NCBI GenBank assembly: GCA_022819585.1
Contig: JAJEGY010000019.1
Location: forward strand, 1-64,000
From: Dehalococcoidia bacterium
GTDB taxonomy: Bacteria > Chloroflexota > Dehalococcoidia > Lucifugimonadales > Lucifugimonadaceae
DNA length: 64,000 bases
Reading direction: 5' to 3'
Positions 33,511 to 42,760 of this stretch are shown in pieces. The position numbers and the translations under genes were made by a program. Positions within the stretch are counted from its first letter, which is position 1, and each line of letters opens with the position of its first letter. The notes beneath the pieces are model-generated. The model was given only the letters and a program-made list of their open reading frames with translations. It ran no database searches and was not told the origin of the DNA.

Positions 33511-35202
33511 CTAGCCTTGAGCGTCGGCGGCTGAGCGGACGAAACCGCGTGGGATTACATGACCATGACCGCGCATGGTGAAAATGCCATCGCCCGCCAT
33601 ACCCGGGAAGTACCAACTTCCTTTGGGTCCTGGGGGCCATGCGCCAGCACCAGCACGTTCCGCCCACTCGGCGTATTGCGAGGCGAGTTCGGAGACGCGG
33701 TCCGAGTCACCCTCGGCCAAGTCGTTAATTTCTGTCCGGTCCTGCTCCAAGTTATAGAGCTCCCAAGGTTTATTGTGTTCACGGACGAGTTTCCAATCAC
33801 CTATGCGTACCGCTTGGTTGCCTTCATGCTCCCACGCCAAAGGACGTTGCTTTGACCAGTTGTCGTCGCCTTCCAAAACGGGCCGGAAACTCTCACCCTC
33901 GTGCGGCGTAATTTCGTATCCGCGGAACTCGGTCGGGTACGAGCCACCGCCGAGGTCGATGCACAGCGCGTTCAAGTCCATCAGCTGGACCGGAGTGTGT
34001 GAGATTTTGCCTGCGCGGCCCTGTTCACCGATGCCCGCAGGCCAGTTGACGATGAGCGGAGTAGCTATCCCGCCTTCATGTGTCCAGCGCTTGAATCGGC
34101 GGAACGGGGTATTGCTCACATTTGCCCATTGGGTGTCATAGCTCATGTAGGTATCGTCGCCGCCGGGAATGATGTCAGGAGTGTTGCCGACCCGGACTTC
34201 CCGACCATCTCGAGTCAAGGGCAGCACCCGCGACTCATCCACACCAGAGTTGTCTCGATCCTCGCATAGAAACTCGGCACAACCTCCATTGTCAGAGAGA
34301 AAAATAACGACCGTATCTCGTTCAACGCCATTCGATTTCAAGGCGTCGCATATCTTGCCGATCCCTTGATCCATGCGCTCGACCTGAGCAGAATAGACGG
34401 CCATTCGCATTGCTTCCCACTCTTTGTCCTCGGCATCTTCCCATACGACGACGGTTTCATCTCGTGGCGCGATCTCCCACTTTTCATCTAAGACACCCAT
34501 CGCCTTCAAACGTTCATGACGTGCGGTGCGCGTCGCATCCCAACCATCGTTGTATTTGCCCCGGTAGTTTTCGATGTTCTCTTCAAGGGCTTGCAGGGGC
34601 CAGTGAGGAGAGGTATATGCCACATGCAGGAAGAACGGACGATCGTCGTTCTGCACGTCATCCACCATCCGGACCGCATGATCGGTGATCATGTCAGTCA
34701 GATAATCCGTGCCCGATGCTTCGACGGCAGTACGGTCGATGAAGAAGCGCGTGTGGTTGAAATAGCCGTTTCCACCCTCGAACCAAAACATCTGCTCAAA
34801 CCCTCGCTGAAGCTGAGGATGCCCCTCATCCGCGCGTTCGGGATCACCCCCGCAATGCCACTTGCCAGAGATGCCAGTGCGATAGCCAGCATCCCTCAGC
34901 ACCTCGGCAATAGTCACGCATCGATTGTTGAGATAGCCCTGATAAGACGGCTCGCCCTCGATGGTGTTGCCCATGTGTCCGACTCCGGTCTGGTGAGGAT
35001 TCAGTCCGGTGAGAAGGGATGCGCGTGAGGGGCAGCAGCGCGCTGTGTTGTACATCTGCGAGAAGCGTACGCCCTGCTCCGCCAAGCGATCGAGGTTGGG
35101 AGTATCGATCTCGCCGCCAAAGCATCCAAGATCGGAATAACCCATATCGTCGGCGAGGATGAGAATGATGTTGGGACGGTTAGGCGTGTTGTCGACGGAC
35201 AT
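33511..35202 (-). CDS. Sulfatase (arylsulfatase family)
   Basis: A 563-residue type I sulfatase that hydrolyses sulfate esters of sugars or aromatic compounds. ILADDMGYSD provides the first metal Asp pair, and CCPSRASLLTG the C-x-P-S-R sequence in which Cys becomes formylglycine; SDNGG completes the metal site. The size and the C-terminal NDLAEG... segment fit the arylsulfatase A-like family S1. No signal peptide is seen, so it is probably cytoplasmic. I take ATG 35202 (MSVDNTPNRP), with AGGATC upstream, rather than the longer frame. It is adjacent to a UxuA-like gene transcribed the other way. Confidence 0.9.
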   Translation of the reverse strand: MSVDNTPNRPNIILILADDMGYSDLGCFGGEIDTPNLDRLAEQGVRFSQMYNTARCCPSRASLLTGLNPHQTGVGHMGNTIEGEPSYQGYLNNRCVTIAEVLRDAGYRTGISGKWHCGGDPERADEGHPQLQRGFEQMFWFEGGNGYFNHTRFFIDRTAVEASGTDYLTDMITDHAVRMVDDVQNDDRPFFLHVAYTSPHWPLQALEENIENYRGKYNDGWDATRTARHERLKAMGVLDEKWEIAPRDETVVVWEDAEDKEWEAMRMAVYSAQVERMDQGIGKICDALKSNGVERDTVVIFLSDNGGCAEFLCEDRDNSGVDESRVLPLTRDGREVRVGNTPDIIPGGDDTYMSYDTQWANVSNTPFRRFKRWTHEGGIATPLIVNWPAGIGEQGRAGKISHTPVQLMDLNALCIDLGGGSYPTEFRGYEITPHEGESFRPVLEGDDNWSKQRPLAWEHEGNQAVRIGDWKLVREHNKPWELYNLEQDRTEINDLAEGDSDRVSELASQYAEWAERAGAGAWPPGPKGSWYFPGMAGDGIFTMRGHGHVIPRGFVRSAADAQG

Positions 35203-35329
35203 GAGCGATCCTGTGGCGATTGGGTGAAGTATTCGTTTTTCGGCAATCAATCAGAATAACCGAATCTACCCGATGAGGTTCGAGAGTGTGGTATCAATGT
35301 CTGCAAGCTCGCAACAGGAGGCAACGACG

Positions 35330-36334
35330 ATGATGAGGATTGGAACACGGATCAGCCCGGATTGGCTGGATCGGCCGGAAGATCTGCGATTCTTGACGCA
35401 GATCGGCGTAGACGCGGTGGACATCACGATGGACATGGTGCCGGGGTATCTGGAGTCAGGAGGAGCCGCCAGCCGAGACGGGATGGCGATGGTGGTCGAC
35501 AAACTCGGCGAGGCTGGACAGGTGACCGAGCGCGCGAACTGTCTGTCCGGACAGTTTCATGACGTCTATCTTGGTGGTCCGAATGCGGAGCAGGAGACCC
35601 GCAACGCCTGCATAAACGCTGAGCTTTGCGCAGAGTTCGACATTCCGGTTCTAGGAGTTCAGCCCTATGCATCGGGGGTGAGCAATCCGAATCTTCCTCG
35701 GATACCCGAGTTCGTCGAAGGTCGCGGTGGATACAAGCATCTCAAGTTCGATCTGACTGAAGCATTGGCGACACCTCGTGCCGCCGATGCTCCCGACGAG
35801 GAAGATCTATGGGCGCGCCACATTAAGCACTACACCGCGATCTGCGACGTTGCCGAACAAGGTGGCGTCAAGGTGGCAACGCATGGCAACGACCCGCCAG
35901 TGCCGTTGCTGCAGGGATACCCCGGCATCATCAACTCATTCGAGTCATTCGACCGGCTCTTCAGCGAGGTACCGTCACCTGCGAACGGCGTGACCTTCTG
36001 CGTCGGCACTCGCTACGAATCGGGACAGAACATCTTCGAAGGCATCAAACACTTCGGAGAGCAGAACCGACTCTTCCACGTCCATTTCCGCAACGTCATT
36101 GGCACCATACCCAAGAACAAGGGCTACATGGAAGTGATCCCCGATTCAGGCGACCTCAACATGTACGAGGTAGCCAAAGCACTATACGACATCAACTACG
36201 AAGGTTGCATCGACTACGACCACATCATGCGATTAACCACCGACGGCCCCGAGGGACGCGAATACATCGCCTACTGCGTCGGACACATGCGAGGCATCAT
36301 CCAGTCGCTGGAGGCGGTCCACAAGACCGACTGA
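35330..36334 (+). CDS. Mannonate dehydratase UxuA-like (TIM-barrel)
   Basis: A 334-residue protein of the UxuA/xylose-isomerase-like barrel. VDITMDMVPGYLESGG, THGNDPPVPLLQG, FCVGTRYESGQN and HVHFRNV (metal-His region) are family segments; UxuA dehydrates D-mannonate to 2-keto-3-deoxygluconate. ATG 35330 has a strong AGGAGG Shine-Dalgarno eight bases upstream, so this start is secure. The GTR-YESG motif differs from the classic enzyme, so related sugar acids may be the true substrate. The gene is next to an enolase-superfamily gene transcribed convergently and to a sulfatase, a likely sugar-acid degradation cluster. Confidence 0.83.
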   Translation: MMRIGTRISPDWLDRPEDLRFLTQIGVDAVDITMDMVPGYLESGGAASRDGMAMVVDKLGEAGQVTERANCLSGQFHDVYLGGPNAEQETRNACINAELCAEFDIPVLGVQPYASGVSNPNLPRIPEFVEGRGGYKHLKFDLTEALATPRAADAPDEEDLWARHIKHYTAICDVAEQGGVKVATHGNDPPVPLLQGYPGIINSFESFDRLFSEVPSPANGVTFCVGTRYESGQNIFEGIKHFGEQNRLFHVHFRNVIGTIPKNKGYMEVIPDSGDLNMYEVAKALYDINYEGCIDYDHIMRLTTDGPEGREYIAYCVGHMRGIIQSLEAVHKTD

Positions 36335-36341
36335 AAAGCCG

Positions 36342-37520
36342 CTAGTCAAAGAACGGTGGAAACCATTCGCGTTTGAGGTTCAGTCCGAACCCCGGCTCAT
36401 CGCTAGGCTTCAACTTGCCTTCAAACGGCGCGACCGTCCCCGGCAGTCGGTCCTTTTCGTGCAAAGGAACCCCAGCCTCAGTCATAACCGGCCCGCTACA
36501 TTCGATCATCGGGACGGCCGCGAGGCCATAGCACGCGTGCTGACCATAAGCAGTCCCACCGCTGCCGTGCGGTATCACAGATAGCCCTGCCGATTCCGCC
36601 ACATGGCAGATCTTGATCAGTGGTGTCAGCCCACCGCACCAGATGATGTCAGGTTGGAGAATATCTACCAGCCCCTCCTTCGCAGCGTGGAAGAACGGAT
36701 AGATGCCGTACCAGTGCTCGCCGGTTGCCAGCGTCTGCCACGGAACGCGTTCACGGAATCGCTCATACTCGTCCAACGTGTCCGGCAGGAACGCGTCCTC
36801 CAACCACTTAAGGTCGTAAGGGCGCAACCGCTCAGCAGTTCTGACAGCCGTCTCGACATCGAGTCCCATCCAGAAATCAAGCATCAACTCAGCATCAGGT
36901 CCGACAAGCTCACGGGCCTCGGCAATCTCTTCTTCGAGTCGATTAATACCCTCGATACCGTCAGGCGGCCCGTATGGGCTGAAACGTTTGAAGTTCTTGA
37001 AGCCGAGTTCCTTCTGCCAAGCCGTATCGTTTCCGGTTGAATAAAGCGGCTTCAAGATGTCCGTGCTTCCGCCAAGGAGACTGTAGACGGGTTTCTCCAG
37101 CAGCTTTCCCTTGGCATCCCATAGAGCAAGATCGACAGCCGCGATCGCGTATGCGACGAGAGCGTTGGTTCCAAAACCGGATGTGGAACGGATCATAAGG
37201 TCGTATAGCGTCTCGGTTGACATCACATCGCGCCCCTCGATGACAGGAGCAAGGTAGTCATCGATGAGCGACGCGGTGGTGCGACCGTGATCGGTAAACC
37301 CGAACCCCCAAGTGCCATCTTCCAGAGTCACCACACAACCAACGTCGCGATCGCCCCCAGGGATCTTCCGGCTGAAAGCAAAGTCCGGTTCTTTGGTGTA
37401 GCGGCGAAGCGGTGTCGCCTGCGCGTTCAGATCGCCGCGCGACGGACCGGGGCGGGGAACCGTCATCGGTTTTAGGCGCGGATAGTTAACTTTGGTGGCT
37501 TCAACGGAGACGATTTTCAT
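36342..37520 (-). CDS. Enolase superfamily sugar-acid dehydratase (L-rhamnonate dehydratase-like)
   Basis: A 392-residue mandelate racemase-type protein, second of the three in the window. The N-terminal cap is followed by the barrel with ELMLDFWMG (metal Asp), LEDAFLPD (metal Glu), LATGEHW (metal Glu and catalytic His) and IPHGSGGTAYGQHA. The TGEHWYG and PHGSGG patterns are characteristic of rhamnonate dehydratase. The reaction would be dehydration of a C6 aldonic acid to a 2-keto-3-deoxy acid. The 3' end lies eight bases from the convergent UxuA-like gene, so the two are catabolic neighbours. Confidence 0.87.
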   Translation of the reverse strand: MKIVSVEATKVNYPRLKPMTVPRPGPSRGDLNAQATPLRRYTKEPDFAFSRKIPGGDRDVGCVVTLEDGTWGFGFTDHGRTTASLIDDYLAPVIEGRDVMSTETLYDLMIRSTSGFGTNALVAYAIAAVDLALWDAKGKLLEKPVYSLLGGSTDILKPLYSTGNDTAWQKELGFKNFKRFSPYGPPDGIEGINRLEEEIAEARELVGPDAELMLDFWMGLDVETAVRTAERLRPYDLKWLEDAFLPDTLDEYERFRERVPWQTLATGEHWYGIYPFFHAAKEGLVDILQPDIIWCGGLTPLIKICHVAESAGLSVIPHGSGGTAYGQHACYGLAAVPMIECSGPVMTEAGVPLHEKDRLPGTVAPFEGKLKPSDEPGFGLNLKREWFPPFFD

Positions 37521-37547
37521 GGAGTGTTCCTTGTAGTGTGCCGCGCC

Positions 37548-38207
37548 TCAAACGGTACTCGATGGGCATCGAGACGACAACGGGCAATTGTCGCACAACG
37601 GCCTGCGCGCTTTGCAGATTTGACGGCCGTGCGTGATCAGTTGCATGTGGAGTTGGAAACGGAGGTCAGGTTCAACTTTCGATTCCAAGATGGGATGCGC
37701 AGCATCCGCCGTTGTTTTCTCTTCGATCAGACCTAGACGTTTTGAGACGCGATGGATGTGGGTATCAACAGGAAACGCCGGCATCCCAAGCGCGAAAGCC
37801 ATGACCACAGCGGCGGTTTTGGGGCCTACACCGGGGAGGTTCATCAGCCAAGTTCTCGCTTCTTCCAAGGGGTATTCCCTGAGAAATTCGATCTCTAGCT
37901 CGCCATGTCGATCTAGGATGTCGGCGAGGATGTCTTTGATGCGCTTCGACTTTTGGTTAGACATTCCGCCGTGGTAGATCGCGTCAGCGATTGCCTGCTG
38001 ATCCGCGATCATCACCTCATCCCATGTAGGAATGGTTTCACGTAGTCGGTCAAACGCCTTTTCGGCGTTGAGGTCAGAGGTGTGCTGGGTCAGGACGGTG
38101 AAGATGAGTTCGTCGAGAGCGTTGTATCGTGGGGTCTGCTCAAACTCGCCGTAGATCGCGCTTAATTCGTTGATGATCTCTTGTGGCGATACATGATCTT
38201 CAGTCAT
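37548..38207 (-). CDS. nth: Endonuclease III (DNA glycosylase)
   Basis: A 219-residue base-excision repair enzyme that removes oxidised pyrimidines and cleaves the abasic site. LPGVGPKTAAVV is the helix-hairpin-helix with the catalytic Lys; FPVDTHIHRVSKRLGL contains the catalytic Asp. The C-terminal C-X6-C-X2-C-X5-C (CKARRPLCDNCPLSSRC) holds the 4Fe-4S cluster. All functional residues are present. The gene is not obviously in an operon; the polyprenyl synthase gene ends 54 bases upstream. Confidence 0.94.
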   Translation of the reverse strand: MTEDHVSPQEIINELSAIYGEFEQTPRYNALDELIFTVLTQHTSDLNAEKAFDRLRETIPTWDEVMIADQQAIADAIYHGGMSNQKSKRIKDILADILDRHGELEIEFLREYPLEEARTWLMNLPGVGPKTAAVVMAFALGMPAFPVDTHIHRVSKRLGLIEEKTTADAAHPILESKVEPDLRFQLHMQLITHGRQICKARRPLCDNCPLSSRCPSSTV

Positions 38208-38261
38208 GAATTCCAGTCGACCGATTGACGGTAAGCGCGACTGAGTTTCGCGGCTGCATTT

Positions 38262-39278
38262 CTACCGCGAGTTGACGCGCAACGCGATGGATGCCAACGA
38301 GTCTCGGCTTGGGGACGGGGGTGCGACTTCGAGCCGTTGAATTGCCGTTTCGACGAAGTCAGCTGTTGTTTTTTCGGCGCGTTCCACGCCACCCTTGATT
38401 CTGATCAGATCCAACAACTCGCCTAGCGCAGTTTCGCGTTCGTGCTCGGGAAGGTTGTAGAAGCTCTCGATAGCTGCGGCGCCTTCGGGATCTTCACATG
38501 CATATATAGCGGGCAATGTGAGTTTGCCTGCGAGTATGTCTTGGTTTGCCGGTTTGCCTAGTTCGTCGGTCGTCGATTCATAGTCGAGGACATCGTCCCG
38601 AACTTGGTATGCCATCCCGAGGTAGTAGCCATATTCTCGCAACGCGGTGATCGAATCTTCGTCGGCACCGCCAAGGACGGCTCCGCTCTCGGCAGAAGTT
38701 GAGAAGAGGGAAGCAGTCTTGTCGTAGATACGGGCAAAATATTCGTCGGCTGTGACAGGCAAGATCCAGTTGCTGACCATTTCGTGCAGTTCCCCGCGAG
38801 CGAGTTCCGCGATCGTCTCGGAAAAACGGGAGATCAGTCTAACGGAGCCAGTAGCGCAGACGAACTTCGCGGAGGTTGCAAAGACGTAGTCGCCTAGGAG
38901 GACGGCGAAGTTATTGCCCCACAGAAAGCCCGCCGTAGCCTTGCCGCGCCGGACATCCGCGTCGTCAACCGTATCGTCGTGGATCAGCGCCGCAATATGC
39001 AGCAACTCTACCGCGACCGCCATGCTTATCATTTTCTCGTCAGGAACCACTCCCCACAACTTTGATGCGAGCAACGTCATCGCAGGTCGCATCTTCTTGC
39101 CCGGCGTCGACATCACGTGAGCAAGACGCTCGTCAAGTGTTTCGAGGGCATCGATCCCTGCCGGGCAACGCTCTATCTCTTCGATGCTGAGCTGCGTGAT
39201 GACATCTACTACGCGGTCAAGGTCTTCTGCGATGGGGGCGAAGATGTCCTGCGTGGATGTCGTCTGGAGCGTGGTCAT
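38262..39278 (-). CDS. Polyprenyl (trans-isoprenyl) diphosphate synthase
   Basis: A 338-residue trans-prenyl chain elongation enzyme making isoprenoid diphosphates, probably for quinone or undecaprenyl-type lipid. The first Asp-rich motif is LIHDDTVDDADVRRG, the second QVRDDVLDYE, and PGKKMRPAMTLL is the typical substrate Lys/Arg region. The product length cannot be read, but the residues before the first motif are small, consistent with long chains. The start is ATG 39278, 36 bases after the metG stop, so the two are probably cotranscribed. A longer frame upstream overlaps metG and is rejected. Confidence 0.88.
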   Translation of the reverse strand: MTTLQTTSTQDIFAPIAEDLDRVVDVITQLSIEEIERCPAGIDALETLDERLAHVMSTPGKKMRPAMTLLASKLWGVVPDEKMISMAVAVELLHIAALIHDDTVDDADVRRGKATAGFLWGNNFAVLLGDYVFATSAKFVCATGSVRLISRFSETIAELARGELHEMVSNWILPVTADEYFARIYDKTASLFSTSAESGAVLGGADEDSITALREYGYYLGMAYQVRDDVLDYESTTDELGKPANQDILAGKLTLPAIYACEDPEGAAAIESFYNLPEHERETALGELLDLIRIKGGVERAEKTTADFVETAIQRLEVAPPSPSRDSLASIALRVNSR

Positions 39279-39313
39279 GGCTTCGGAAGTGATGGAGTGT
39301 TGTGGCGTTGTTA

Positions 39314-41002
39314 CTATTCGCCGGATTGTTGTGCCAGGAGTCGTTCCTTCTCTTGTTCGACGATTTCGGGATCCAGTTTGCGGAAAAGAGGTTTTGGTGT
39401 CGGAAGTGGTGAACCCGGTTCGACGACACGTCGTTTCCAACCGTCGGTGGCCGTAGCCCCGTCAAACCCTAGCAGATCGTGCATCTTGTCGCACGAAAAC
39501 GGGATGAACGGGTAGAACAGGGTGCGCAATGTCGAGATGACGTTTAATGCCGTCCAGAGAGTTTTTGCCGCTTTTTCAGGATCCGACCGCACGGTTCGCC
39601 ACGGTTCTTCGGAATCGAGGTATCGATTGCCCACGCGGGCTAATTCCATCGCCTGATAAAGCGCACGTCGGAAACGCCGCGATTCAATGGATTCCGACAC
39701 GTCCTCCAAGGCTTGTGAGCAAGCATCGATAACTGATTGGTCCTGAGAGCCAAGTTCACCCGGATCAGGAACCTGATTGTCGAAGTTGCGAGTGGTGATG
39801 GTGAGTGTTCGGTGAACAAAGTTGCCCAATGTAGCAACAAGGACGTTGTTGTTCGCCGCGAGATATCCTTCCCACGTGAAGTCAGAATCGGAGGTTTCGG
39901 GCATAATCGACGCCAGATAGTACCGGAGCGGATCAACATCGTATCGTTCGAGGTAGTCGGGGAGCCAAACGGCCCAGTTTCGACTGCTGGAGAATCCTTG
40001 ACCATCAAGGTTCAAGTACTCGTTGGCAACAACATCGGTGGGCAGATTCAACCCGCCGTAGCCCATGAGCATTGCGGGCCAAAGGACGGTGTGAAACGGG
40101 ATGTTGTCTTTGCCTTGGAAGTAGTACGACTCAGCGTCTGAGTCGTGCCAGAACTCTTTCCAATCATCCTCATTGTCGGAGTTGATGGCCCATGCTTTTG
40201 TGGCGGAGAAGTATCCGATAACCGCTTCGAACCAGACGTAGATGCGCTTCTTGTCGTACCCTTCGAAACGATCGCTGGGTACGGGGACACCCCACTCGAT
40301 GTCGCGCGTCATCGCTCGATCATGGAGACCTTCGTTGAGAAAGCCCAAGGTCTGATTTCGGACGTTGGGCCGCCAGTCGTTCTTCGTCTTCACCCATCGT
40401 TCAAGGCGTTCTTGGAACGCGCTCAACTTGATCATCAGGTGAGTAGTCTCTATGAAGACAGGTGTGGAGCCGTCGCGGATGCTGCGGATGTCGATGAGAT
40501 CAGTGGGATCGAGAGTGCGACCGCAGTCGTCGCATTGGTCACCCCGAGCCCCGTCGAAGCCGCAAGCCGGGCAGGTCCCTTCCACGAAACGGTCCGAGAG
40601 AAAGCGCTGCTCCGACTCGGAGAACGGCATCAATTGAGTGTCTTCGTAGATGTAACCGTGTTTATCGAGCGTCAGGAGTACATCCTGCGCTACGTCCTCA
40701 TGGATCTTGGTATGGGTATGGGTGTAGAGATCGTAAGAGAAACCCATCCGCTCCATGCAGTTCGCCCAAATCTCGTGGTAGCGAAAAGCGATATCTTCCG
40801 GAGTCACGCCCTCGTCTACCGCCTTCAGCGCTGTGGGCGTGCCGTGCATGTCGCTGCCAGAGACCATAGCGACGCGGTTACCTACCATGCGGTGATAACG
40901 GGCAAAGATATCGGCGGGGACATTCATCCCGGCGATGTGGCCGAGATGGGGTTCGCTGTTGACGTAGGGCCAGGCTACGCAGACGAGGATGTTTCTTGAC
41001 AA
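39314..41002 (-). CDS. metG: Methionyl-tRNA synthetase
   Basis: This 562-residue class I synthetase charges tRNA-Met. The ATP motif is HLGH in VNSEPHLGHIAG (about 14-25), the zinc knuckle is CPACGFDGARGDQCDDC, and the anticodon-binding helical bundle follows the catalytic domain; the C-terminal tRNA-binding domain is absent. The KMSKS loop is degenerate: GFSSSRNWAVW stands where KMSKS should be, without both lysines. Related enzymes of the Bacteroidetes/Chloroflexota group often read FSTSR, so this may be lineage-typical. The start is TTG 41002 (MSRNILVCVAWPY). It lies upstream of the polyprenyl synthase gene. Confidence 0.92.
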   Translation of the reverse strand: MSRNILVCVAWPYVNSEPHLGHIAGMNVPADIFARYHRMVGNRVAMVSGSDMHGTPTALKAVDEGVTPEDIAFRYHEIWANCMERMGFSYDLYTHTHTKIHEDVAQDVLLTLDKHGYIYEDTQLMPFSESEQRFLSDRFVEGTCPACGFDGARGDQCDDCGRTLDPTDLIDIRSIRDGSTPVFIETTHLMIKLSAFQERLERWVKTKNDWRPNVRNQTLGFLNEGLHDRAMTRDIEWGVPVPSDRFEGYDKKRIYVWFEAVIGYFSATKAWAINSDNEDDWKEFWHDSDAESYYFQGKDNIPFHTVLWPAMLMGYGGLNLPTDVVANEYLNLDGQGFSSSRNWAVWLPDYLERYDVDPLRYYLASIMPETSDSDFTWEGYLAANNNVLVATLGNFVHRTLTITTRNFDNQVPDPGELGSQDQSVIDACSQALEDVSESIESRRFRRALYQAMELARVGNRYLDSEEPWRTVRSDPEKAAKTLWTALNVISTLRTLFYPFIPFSCDKMHDLLGFDGATATDGWKRRVVEPGSPLPTPKPLFRKLDPEIVEQEKERLLAQQSGE

Positions 41003-41121
41003 GCTTAGAGACTCGCTTCAGGCCGCGGATGCTTGTCACATGATCGTCGATTTAGGAAAAGCGGCGCGGCACTTCGTTTCGATTTTACTTGCCAACAGAA
41101 TTGAAACTTTGATTCTGGAGG

Positions 41122-41958
41122 CTAGGAATTTCGATGTATGGTCTCGTAAACCTGGTTTTTGGGCAGTCGAGTTTTAGCAGCCACGGCGTCTACCAGATCG
41201 CGGCGTGAGTCGTATCGATCTGCCAACTCCGATGCAGCGGTTAGGATTTGTTTTTTAGCGTTTCTATCGCTAGAAGATCGCGGGCCGCGCTCACCTCTAT
41301 CAAGCGGAGCGACAACGATGACGAACTCGCCTCGCGGGTTGTCGAAATGCTCAAGAGCGTCTGCTGCCGTGCCCCGCCAGACCTCTTCGTGAATCTTTGT
41401 CATTTCACGACATATAGTCAATTGGCGGTCGTTGAAAACGTCTACCATGTCTTGGAGCGCGACTGTCAGGCGATGGGGCGTTTCAAAAAAGACTGCGGCT
41501 ATAGGTTGTTGAGCGATTTCTCTGAGGAGCCGACGACGCTTTCCCCCCGCCGACGGTAGGAACCCGTACGAAGCAAATTGATCAACATAAAACCCGCTGA
41601 TTGATAGCGCCGCCATGACGGATGATGGGCCGGGCACTGGAACGACGTTGTGCCCCTGAGCGACGGCGGCGGATACGATTTTCTGACCCGGATCGTTGAC
41701 ACCTGGCGTGCCTGCATCAGACACCAGCGCAGCATCACCCTGACTCAGATAACCGACGATACGATCAATGTCGCTCCGCAACGACCTGCGATGGAAGCTG
41801 ACGATTCTGGGATTGGTTTGGATATGATCCAGAATTTTGCGAGTGACGCGGGTGTCCTCCGCGATCACCATGGGCACTTCACGGAGGATGCGGACGGCGC
41901 GAAGGGTGAGATCGTCTAGATTGCCGATTGGCGTGGCAACGATGTAGAGGGTGGACAT
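41122..41958 (-). CDS. rsmI: 16S rRNA (cytidine-1402-2'-O)-methyltransferase
   Basis: A 278-residue SAM-dependent methyltransferase of the tetrapyrrole-methylase fold that modifies C1402 in the ribosomal decoding centre. The N-terminal MSTLYIVATPIGNLDDLTLRA, the VIAEDTRVTRK segment, LVSDAGTPGVNDPG, VPVPGPSSVMAAL and FFETPHR are all present. Length is normal. The start ATG 41958 is back to back with the vapB gene, whose operator lies about 48 bases away. It is otherwise a single gene. Confidence 0.94.
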   Translation of the reverse strand: MSTLYIVATPIGNLDDLTLRAVRILREVPMVIAEDTRVTRKILDHIQTNPRIVSFHRRSLRSDIDRIVGYLSQGDAALVSDAGTPGVNDPGQKIVSAAVAQGHNVVPVPGPSSVMAALSISGFYVDQFASYGFLPSAGGKRRRLLREIAQQPIAAVFFETPHRLTVALQDMVDVFNDRQLTICREMTKIHEEVWRGTAADALEHFDNPRGEFVIVVAPLDRGERGPRSSSDRNAKKQILTAASELADRYDSRRDLVDAVAAKTRLPKNQVYETIHRNS

Positions 41959-42005
41959 GGGATGTGAGGTTCAGTCTCAGTCTAAGGCAGTGCGCCAGGC
42001 CATAT

Positions 42006-42026
42006 AACCATATCGGTGATATGGTT
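42006..42026. promoter_or_regulatory. VapB operator palindrome
   Basis: AACCATATC-GGT-GATATGGTT is a perfect 9-bp inverted repeat seven bases before the VapB ATG at 42033. Its right arm overlaps a TATGGT -10-like box, so VapB bound there would block transcription of vapBC. A further CCATAT half-site lies just upstream (about 42000-42005). Ribbon-helix-helix antitoxins typically bind such palindromes. Confidence 0.65.
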
Positions 42027-42032
42027 CGCAGT

Positions 42033-42290
42033 ATGAAGACCACCTTCAATATCGATGATGCGCTGATGCGGCAACTCCGCGTCGAGGCGGCGCGGCGTGG
42101 GGTCACCATGACCGAGATCGTGGAATCTGGCATCAGGCATATGATCGCCAACGGCGAAGACGAACCGAAAGAAGCTCGGAAAAAGCCCTTTGAATTGCCG
42201 TCTTGGCCAATGGGTGCCGCCCGTGTGGATATCGCGAATCGGGACGAACTGTACCGATTGTTTGACGAAGAAAAACCGCCTTGGTCATAG
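42033..42290 (+). CDS. vapB: VapB-type antitoxin (ribbon-helix-helix)
   Basis: An 85-residue antitoxin: MKTTFNIDDALMRQLRVEAARRGVTMTEIVESGIRHMI is the RHH DNA-binding part, and the Pro-rich C-terminal tail (KKPFELPSWPMG ... LYRLFDEEKPPW) is the toxin-binding segment. It should repress its own promoter through the palindrome at 42006-42026. The start is ATG 42033 or in-frame ATG 42021; the operator covers the latter. The 3' end overlaps the toxin start by ten bases. Confidence 0.85.
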   Translation: MKTTFNIDDALMRQLRVEAARRGVTMTEIVESGIRHMIANGEDEPKEARKKPFELPSWPMGAARVDIANRDELYRLFDEEKPPWS

Positions 42291-42715
42291 ACACCAATAT
42301 TCTGGTTTACGCCGCGAACGAGAATTCTGAGCATTACGCTGCTTGCAGGCGTTTCATCGATCAACGCGTACGTATCCCCGATCCAACCTTCCTGACCTGG
42401 GGCATTTGCTACGAATTTCTCCGGGTCACCACGCATCGTGGGCCGTTTCCCCATCGAATTAACGCCGTTGATGCTTCTACATTCCTCTCCACCCTCCTTT
42501 CACAACCCACTTTTTCGGTATTGACAGCAACCAACCGGCACTTCGATTTGTTGTCATTGACACTGACTGAGCTCCCCGAGGTCAGCGGCAACCTTGTGCA
42601 CGACGTCCACACCGCGGTTCTGATGCGAGAACACGGCATCAGCCAGATCTGCACCCGCGACGCCGACTTCTACCGCTTTCCGTTTCTGACAGTGATCGAT
42701 CCCTTGCGGCAGTAG
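42281..42715 (+). CDS. vapC: VapC-type PIN-domain ribonuclease toxin
   Basis: A 144-residue PIN-domain RNase. VIDTNILVYA supplies the first acidic residue (Asp4), ICYEFLRVTTH the second region with Glu, GNLVHDVHTAVLM and CTRDADFYRFP the third and fourth acidic positions. It belongs to the TA-associated PIN family (ending in DADF.RFP) that cleaves RNA, often tRNA. The start is TTG 42281, overlapping the antitoxin stop (TTGGTCATAG), a typical translational coupling. A VapC with the same type of C-terminus occurs at 61.2 kb. Confidence 0.85.
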   Translation: MVIDTNILVYAANENSEHYAACRRFIDQRVRIPDPTFLTWGICYEFLRVTTHRGPFPHRINAVDASTFLSTLLSQPTFSVLTATNRHFDLLSLTLTELPEVSGNLVHDVHTAVLMREHGISQICTRDADFYRFPFLTVIDPLRQ

Positions 42716-42760
42716 GACGGTTGGGTCTAAGGATTTCCGTTTGCGACAAATCGTCGATAG

